The notes under the pieces are model-generated. The model searched no databases and was not told the origin of the DNA. It saw only the letters and a list, made by a program, of their open reading frames with translations. From Molossus alvarezi (taxonomy: Eukaryota > Chordata > Mammalia > Chiroptera > Molossidae), in assembly GCA_037176705.1 (NCBI GenBank), contig CM073908.1:130871430-130935429 (forward strand): a DNA stretch of 64,000 nucleotides. The letters are read 5' to 3'. Positions 57,950 to 64,000 of this stretch are shown here, in pieces; the first letter of the stretch is position 1; each line of letters opens with the position of its first letter. The position numbers and the translations under genes are program-made.

Positions 57950-58783
57950 TTACAGCAGTCTTCTCAATATTTCTTGCAGTGCCAGTTTGGTGCTATAATA
58001 TTTCCTCAGCCTTTTTTGGTCCTGGGAAGTGCTTTATTTCACCTTTTATTTTGAATGATAGCCTTGCCAGATAGAGCAGTCCTGGATTCAGATCCTTGTT
58101 TTTCATTACCGTGATTACTTCATGCCATTCCATTCTGGCCTGTAGTGTTTTTGTTGAGAAATCAGTTGATAGCCTTATGGGCGTTCCTTTGTAGGTAACC
58201 TGTTGCTTATCTCTTGCTGCCTTTAGAATTTTCTCTTTGTTTTTAATTTTTGAGATTTTAATTATTATGTGTCTTGGTGTGGGCCTATTTGTGTTCTTCT
58301 TACTTGCATGCCTTTTTCCTTCACCAAGTTAGGAAAGTTTTCTGTCACTATTTCTTCAAATATGTTCTCTAACCCTTGCTCATTTTCTTCTTCTTCTGGA
58401 TCGCCTATGATGTAGATGTTGTTACCTTTCATATTGTCCCAGAGTTCTGTTAGGCTGTCTTCCTGTGTTTTGTTTTTCCTTTTTGACTCTCTAATTGTGT
58501 GATTTTTTTCTACCCTGTCTCCTAATTCAATGATCTGATCCTTGGCCTCCTCTACTTCACTGGTAATTCTTTCCAATGTGTTCTTTATTTCTGCTATGTC
58601 ATTCTTCATTTCCAATTCATTGGTTTTCAATGCTTTTATATCTTTACTCATGCTGTTGAGCTTCCTCATGATTATTACTCTGAAATTACCCTCTGATATC
58701 TTGCTCAATTTGCTTTCATTTATTTCATCTTCTGTCCAAATACCTTGTTCTTTCATTTGGAATTTGTTTTTTTGTTTCACCAT
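57950..58783 (-). pseudogene. L1 ORF1, broken
   Basis: The RNA-binding chaperone protein of L1, about 278 codons. It starts MVKQKNKFQMKEQG. The first 172 codons (58783-58265) are open and hold a coiled-coil part (EMKNDIAEIKNTLERITSEV) and the start of the RRM (NIYIIGDPEEEE). A frameshift near 58265-58275 follows, and the C-terminal domain continues in another frame to about 57950. Confidence 0.88.
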
Positions 58784-59614
58784 TTTGGCCGTCTCAGTGG
58801 GTTTTGGAGCCTGCTGAATTTTCCCTGTGTGTGTTGGTTTTCCGCTAGTTGTGATTCCCTCTAATAGGTTTTGAAGAGTGTGGCCAGACCCACATTAAAC
58901 ACCACTGTCAAGTCTTCCTTTCCTGAGTAGAAATGCAAGCCAAAGAAAGGTTCAGTTATCCTTTAGCTTTCTGCCTGGAGGCTGTTATTCTCTGTTGCTT
59001 GATGAGCCTTGTGTTAGAGCCCTCAGCAGAATGAAAAAAAATCCTTCAGGTGTTCAGGGTAAGTGTATTTTCAGAGGGTGGGGCCTGTGCTTGCTGGCTG
59101 TCAATGAGCCTCAATTTGCATTTATTTGGCCTAGCTGGGTGCTCTGGGAAGGGGATCTTCGAGTAAGATGGCTACTGTCTCATGAGTGAGGGTCTCAGCA
59201 GAAATACGCCCACTGCTGCCCCAGCTCTTCCAGGTCTCCAAGCTCCTGAGTGCATCCACACAATTCCAAACCAGTCTGCACTCCCTCTGCTGGAGCCCAA
59301 GGTGAGTGGCTGGAGCTAATTTAGTGCTCTGTTCTAGCCCTTTGTGCTGTGGTGCCAGCTTGGGATTTTAACCCTGAGGGAGGTGCTTACAGCTGAAACA
59401 GCTGCTGTCCATGGGCTCCCAGCCCAACCTCTCACATATCTGCAGTTCCTACCAGGCTCAATTTTGTGTTATCTTTCTGACCATGGTTGTATGGGTCCTC
59501 TTCAGCTGCTTTTCTGATGGTTTTTCCCAACCATTAGTCTTTATTTTTGTTGTAATTCCAGTTTGATCCTAGGAGATTGTTTGTGTAGCTTCCATTCTCT
59601 CTGTCACCATTTTG

Positions 59615-60180
59615 GAATATCTCAAGAAAAAGGCTTTTAATCACATTTGCTAATATTGTTAGGAAGAACCCAGGTTTTGGGGAAAGTTAGGGAGAATTAT
59701 TCTACTTGTTGCATTCCATGGTCATATATTTTTAATCTGATTTTGTGTTTTAATAAATGCCCCACATCCTGCCTTGTTCCCCTTTTTCTTTATCCACCTT
59801 AGGGAGAGCCACTAGGAAGCATCAAATAGAAGTAACTGCCATGGACATAATTGAATTAGAAACACTGAACTGCTACATCTGATAGTTTCCATCAGTGTTA
59901 CCCCTTTGCATGCCCTGCCACCATGGGGCAATGTGGACTGCATCCCTCCCAGTCATCCACCTTCTGCTTTAGCTAGCTCCTAAAAAACCTATTTTGGCTT
60001 CAGTTGAGGCCTCATCAGAGTGAATAAGGATCCAAGTACAAGTAAAATGAAGATTGTTGTGTTAATCTAATGGAAAAAGGAAAAGCCTAATCTATTTTTA
60101 TTGTTATAATACTAAGTAAGCTTAAAGTTAATATCACATTTATTCTTTTAGTAAGTATGACATTAAAATATTAGATATAG
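59615..60180. other. Unassigned DNA
   Basis: No supported feature. Confidence 0.4.
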
Positions 60181-60408
60181 TCCTGGCTGGTTTGGCTCAG
60201 CAGTTAAAGCATTGGCCCACAGACCTCGGTTGTGAGTTTGATCCCCAGCTCCAGTTGGGGTCATGTGGGAGGCAACCAATAAATGTTTCTCTCTCACATT
60301 GATGTCTCTTTCTCTCTCTTTTTCTATCTCTTTCTATCTCTGTCTCTCTCTCCCTCTCTCCCTCCCAATCTATCTGGAAAAATATCCTTGGGTGAGGATT
60401 AAAAAAAA
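60181..60408 (+). mobile_element. VES SINE with internal deletion in the head
   Basis: TCCTGGCTGGTTTGGCTCAG (box A) then GCCCACAGAC joined to CTCGGTTGTGAGTTTG. The usual box B stretch is missing, while a second GAGTTTGATCCCC remains. The tail is ATATCCTTGGGTGAGGATT plus A. Target-site duplication is weak (ATTAG near both ends). Confidence 0.85.
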
Positions 60409-60778
60409 TTAGGTGCAAAGGCATAGTGTTAATTGGATATTTTTTCTAAGCTTCTTTTTCAGCTGTCTCTCCATAATTTTCCTCATAGTTCTTAAATTAT
60501 CTCTGACCTCCCTTTGGAATAGAACATGTTTTCTTATTCAAATCAATGTTTGATAATTATTTTGAGTTACCTCACTATTCTGAAGCTAGTATGAAGGGAA
60601 TGCGACCCCAAATTAAGTAACGTTCAAGGATCAAATATTGGTGAAGTGGGTATTCAAGAAATAGTAGATGTTTCATAAGGCAATTTGAGGAAGAAAAGAG
60701 AAGAATTGCATACCAGAGCACTAGAACTCTATAATCACAACAAACTATGAGAACGGTAAAAAAAACCTGTGTGCTCAT
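60409..60778. other. Unassigned DNA
   Basis: No supported feature. Confidence 0.35.
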
Positions 60779-60779
60779 C

Positions 60780-61585
60780 ACTTCACATACATTAAGATGA
60801 CTATTATAAAAATAATGAAAATTAACAAGTGTTGTTGAGAATGAGGAGAAATTGCAACCTTGATGAGTTGCTAATTGGAATGTAAAATGGTGCAGCCACT
60901 AGAGAAAGCAGTATGGTAGTTTCTCAAAAAGTTAAACAAAGATTGCCATATGGTCCAGCAATTACATTTCTAGGTATATACTCAAAAGAATTGAAAGCAG
61001 GAACTCAAACAGAAATTTTTACACAGTGTTTCTAGCAGCATTATACACAATAGACAAAAGGTGGAAGCAACCAGTATCCATCAACAAATGAATGGATAAA
61101 CAAAATGTGATATGTGTATACATACATATGTACATGTAAATATTTTTATATATACATGAAGTTGTATGTGTATATATTTATATACATGTATATAAATGTG
61201 TGATGTAATATTATGAGGTTTTAAAAAGGAATAATATTCTGATATAACATGGATGAAAGTTAAAATCATTATGCTAAATTAAATATGCTAGATACAAAAA
61301 GACAAATATAGTATGAATCCACTTGTATGAGGTATCTAGGAGAGGCAAATTCATACAGACAGAAATTAAATGATGGTTGCCAGGGGCTGGACGAAGGAGG
61401 GAATGACAATTGCTCTTTAATGAGTATGGAGTTTCTGTTCGGGATGATGAAAACGCCCTGAGAATGAGTAGTAGTGATGGTTGTACAACATTGCAAATTA
61501 ACTTAATGCCACTCAATTGTACACTTAAAGAAGGTAGAAATGGTAAGTTTTATGTGTATTTCACCACGGTAAAAATAAAATCAAG
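60780..61585 (+). mobile_element. Old L1 (L1M-type) 3' end with AT microsatellite
   Basis: TTGAGAATGAGGAGAAATTG, GTGCAGCCACTAGAGAAAG, CATATGGTCCAGCAATTACA, GAATGGATAAACAAAATGTG and ATGGTTGCCAGGGGCTGG show the end of ORF2 and the 3' UTR. A TA/TG-rich array (61110-61200) has grown inside. Confidence 0.82.
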
Positions 61586-62908
61586 TGTGAGTGTGGGAAA
61601 CCTTTGTGCACAGGAACTAATGTGCATCTTTATGTGATGCTTTAAGAAAACCGAGGGGATCATTTTCAAGGAATATTCTGTAAGTTGGCATTTTCTCCCA
61701 TTCCCAGAACTTTTATTAGGGACAAAGAACAAGCCAATAGAGTTATAATAATAACATATCAAAAGCAGCTTCCTCTTACCACGTATTAGTCCCAGTAAAA
61801 ATCATGTTTAAATTGGCCAAGGAGGAACTCTGTGATTAGAGCCTGGGACCCCCTCCTGCTGCACCCCATTGTGCCCCCACCCTTACTCATAAATCCCAGA
61901 CTCTAGAAATCAGGTATGTTAAAAATGGAGACCATTTGGTTAACAGGATATTAGAATATCTTACTGGCAGGTAGCTTCCACTCTGCATAGAAAAAGCTGG
62001 TTCTCAGATCAAGTATATCTCAAAGTAAAAGCTTTCAAAACGATTTTTTAAGTTGGATCTGACCTTTTCTTGTCCATCAATTTATTTTCCCTTCCACCAC
62101 AATATTCCCAGTTGTAGGAGGTGTGGTTCGGTTTATAAAGCATTTTGTCTAAAAAGACAGGAAAAAATGATCTCATTGTTGAAACCATTTATCTTTTGCC
62201 TAGAGAGGTTTGTGATATTAACTATTCCAGCACGTTTGTCTCATTCTTCACAATTCTTTAGAGGCTATAATGTTACTAACTGGTGTTCCAGACAAAACTT
62301 TAACAACCAAAAATACATTCCACAGACCTTCCAATTTTTATTGTATTTATAAGCAGGACTGTAGAGCATTCTTAGATCTCCTCAGATCTTAATACCAGAA
62401 GGTTAACTCAATTCGCTTGGAATGATAGGAAGAAATAGTAACTCTTATGCAGATGCCTGAATATTCAAAACCTACTTGACTCAAATATTAACCTTTAAAG
62501 GGAGAGAGAAAATATTCTACATATGAGAAGGTCCTAACTGCATGATTATTAATTTATAATTCAATGGAGCATAAAACCAATTTTGGAAAAAATGGTTGAG
62601 GATATAAATGTCTTAGTGGGCATAGTGGAAATGCTAAAGAAATAGATAAGAGCTTACTGGATATTCATCTACCCTCGGTCCAAAGTAGCAGCCCATAGCC
62701 TAGTGTCATATAATACAAAAAAAAAAAAAAAAATTAAAACCTCATTAAAAAAACAAAACACCTTAAATCTCCTGATTTTAATATATTTGTATCTTTGAAT
62801 TTTCTCTTTTTAAATTAACATTATTAATTTTTAAATATAATATATATGCATGTAAATGATTATTTATAATCCGGCTACTACAATAAGATAAAAAATAAGC
62901 CACTTAAT
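61586..62908. other. Unassigned DNA
   Basis: An A-run at 62717-62733. The 99-codon ORF 62053-62352 has no known domain. Confidence 0.4.
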
Positions 62909-62920
62909 AAGAATGTAAAC

Positions 62921-63141
62921 CCACCTAGCCAGTGTGGCTCAGTGGATTGACAGTCATCCCGTGTGGACTCAGAGGTCCCAGTTCAATTCCTAGTCAGGGC
63001 ACATGCCCGGGTTGAGGGCTCAATCCCTGGTGGGGTGCAGGAGAAAGTCAATTGATGTTTCCCTCTCACACTGATGTTTCTATCTCTCTCTCCCTTTTTC
63101 TCTGAAAACAAACAAACAAAAAAAACTCAGTTAAAAAAAAA
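62921..63141 (+). mobile_element. VES SINE (GTGTGGCTCAGTGG subtype)
   Basis: CTAGCCAGTGTGGCTCAGTG, CCAGTTCAATTCCTAGTC (box B), and a TCTGAAAACAAACAAACAAA tail. Flanks AAGAATGTAAAC (62909-62920) and AAGAACGTAAAC (63142-63153) differ at one base. Confidence 0.9.
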
Positions 63142-63313
63142 AAGAACGTAAACCTAGGACAGTGACTATGGAATTCAGAATCTGCTAAGGAGTACGCAGG
63201 TGCAGATTTTGATTGTAACAGCAAAAGAAAAAAGTAAACCAAAGGGGGAAAAGGACATTTTTAAAATACTAAAGTTAACAAAATGAAATTTTCATTTAAA
63301 AAGATGATGTCAC

Positions 63314-63536
63314 GGCCCTGGCCAGTTTTGCTACGTGGTTAGAGCATTGGCCCGTGGATCAGAGAGTCCCAGGTTCAGTTCCCACTAAGGGCATGTACCT
63401 CGGTTGCAGTCTGTCCCTGGCCCCGGTTGGGGTCATGTGGGTGGCAGCCACTCGATGTGTCTCTCTCACATTGATGTTTCTCTCTCTCTCTTCCTCCCTT
63501 TTTCCCTCCCACTCTATCTGAAGATAAATGCAAAAT
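63314..63536 (+). mobile_element. VES SINE, first of a tandem pair
   Basis: GGCCCTGGCCAGTTTTGC, AGGTTCAGTTCCCAC (box B), CCACTCGATGTGTCTC, and a short tail ATAAATGCAAAA without the GTGAGGAT end. TGTCAC precedes it (63308-63313) and follows it (63537-63542). Confidence 0.9.
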
Positions 63537-63542
63537 TGTCAC

Positions 63543-63737
63543 GGCCCTAGCCAGGCAGCTCAGTTGGTTAGAGCATCATCCTGATATGCCAAGGTTATGG
63601 GTTTGATCCCTGGTCAAGGCACATACAAGAATCAACCAATGAATGCACAAATAAGTAGAATAACACATTGATGTTTCTTTTTCTTTCTCTCTCCCTTCCT
63701 CCTCCACTCTAAAATCAATCAATAAATAAAATTTTTC
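63543..63737 (+). mobile_element. VES-family SINE, second of a tandem pair, older subtype
   Basis: GGCCCTAGCCAGGCAGCTCA, GGGTTTGATCCCTGGTC, and an AAAATCAATCAATAAATAAA tail. AAAAAGATGATGTCAC stands before the first SINE (63298-63313) and after this one (63738-63753), with no mismatch. Confidence 0.9.
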
Positions 63738-63865
63738 AAAAAGATGATGTCACAAAAATAATTACTGTTTTAATGCCCTTGTCATCATGTTGTGTAACTC
63801 CTATTGTATTAGATTCTATTGAAAACATTGAAATAATCATTTATCTCTTTCATATTTAATGTTTT

Positions 63866-64000
63866 TTTCTTATTTTATTTTATTTTTTATTAATTAATTA
63901 ATTTTTGTTACAGATGTTTCTCCTTTTTCTCCCCACTGATTCCCCCTCCCCCTCCCTCCCCATCCTGTCCCCAGCTTTGTTGTCCACGTCCATTGTTCAT
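63866..64000 (-). mobile_element. L1 3' end, running off the window
   Basis: A T-rich run, TTACAGATGTTTCTCC, a C-rich stretch, and TTTGTTGTCCACGTCCATTG match the L1 3' UTR at 40385-40470. The rest lies beyond 64000. Confidence 0.88.

Larger units (their letters stand above)
53860..59614 (-). mobile_element. Near-full-length L1
   Basis: 5.75 kb, on the minus strand: a 5' UTR (59614-58784) starting near CCAAAATGGTGACAGAGAG, ORF1 (58783-57950), a short spacer, ORF2 (57907-54097), a 3' UTR and an A-rich tail. The length is close to that of an intact L1 (about 6 kb). Both ORFs are broken by stops and frameshifts. The 5' UTR is unlike that of the HAL1 at 2350-4220 apart from an ATGGTG-containing start. 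Confidence 0.92.

Noticed and set aside
61410..61637. 75-codon plus-strand ORF
   Set aside because: It lies in the 3' UTR of an old L1 (ends near TTTTATGTGTATTTCACCAC) and has no independent support.

Overview
The window looks like a host-gene-free stretch of a bat nuclear genome. The evidence is about nineteen copies or pieces of a tRNA-Lys/Ala-like SINE. They have a head reading GGCCCTGGCCGGTTTGGCTC, a pyrimidine-rich middle, and often a tail ending in TCCTCGGGTGAGGAT. This is the VES family of yangochiropteran bats. It sits among L1 LINEs, half-L1 (HAL1) elements and the mammal-wide background of L2, MIR, MER5A, MER2 and MLT1-like repeats. The species cannot be fixed from the sequence. I find no host exon, no functional RNA gene and no intact long ORF. 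Every long ORF falls in a LINE, is antisense to one, or spans low-complexity sequence.

Layout. 1-2.3 kb: old L2 and a hAT-like transposon with an L1 piece inside. 2.35-5.53 kb: a full-length HAL1 whose 3' tail comes from L1. 5.5-13.7 kb: AT-rich DNA, a HAL1 tail, two VES copies, and MER2 nested in an older repeat. 13.7-18.2 kb: a 5'-inverted L1, an old L1 and a truncated young L1. 18.7-25.6 kb: VES copies, a solo LTR split by a VES, an unassigned LTR-like block with a 23-bp tandem repeat, two copies of a 218-bp segment, and an old L1. 25.6-33 kb: mostly unassigned with VES copies. 33.1-35 kb: a 5'-inverted HAL1 with an L1 inserted into it. 35-40 kb: L1, MIR and VES. 40.1-44.3 kb: an old L1 split by a 2.8-kb L1 whose 5' end carries a 28S rRNA fragment. 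44.6-53.8 kb: MLT1-like, MIR, VES and mariner MITE. 53.86-59.61 kb: a near-full-length L1 with dead ORF1 and ORF2. 59.6-64 kb: L1, VES (including a tandem pair), and the start of another L1 running off the window.

The coherent biology here is LINE-driven retrotransposition. L1 reverse transcriptase explains the VES copies, the HAL1 copies (HAL1 has ORF1 only), two twin-primed inversions and a template switch onto ribosomal RNA. The most notable points are the 28S rRNA-L1 chimera near 43.13-43.17 kb, the HAL1/L1 tail chimera with its switch point near 5320, and the 218-bp direct duplication at 21.9 and 23.3 kb. Family names and consensus comparisons come from memory. No database search was run, and repeat boundaries are approximate unless a target-site duplication is given.
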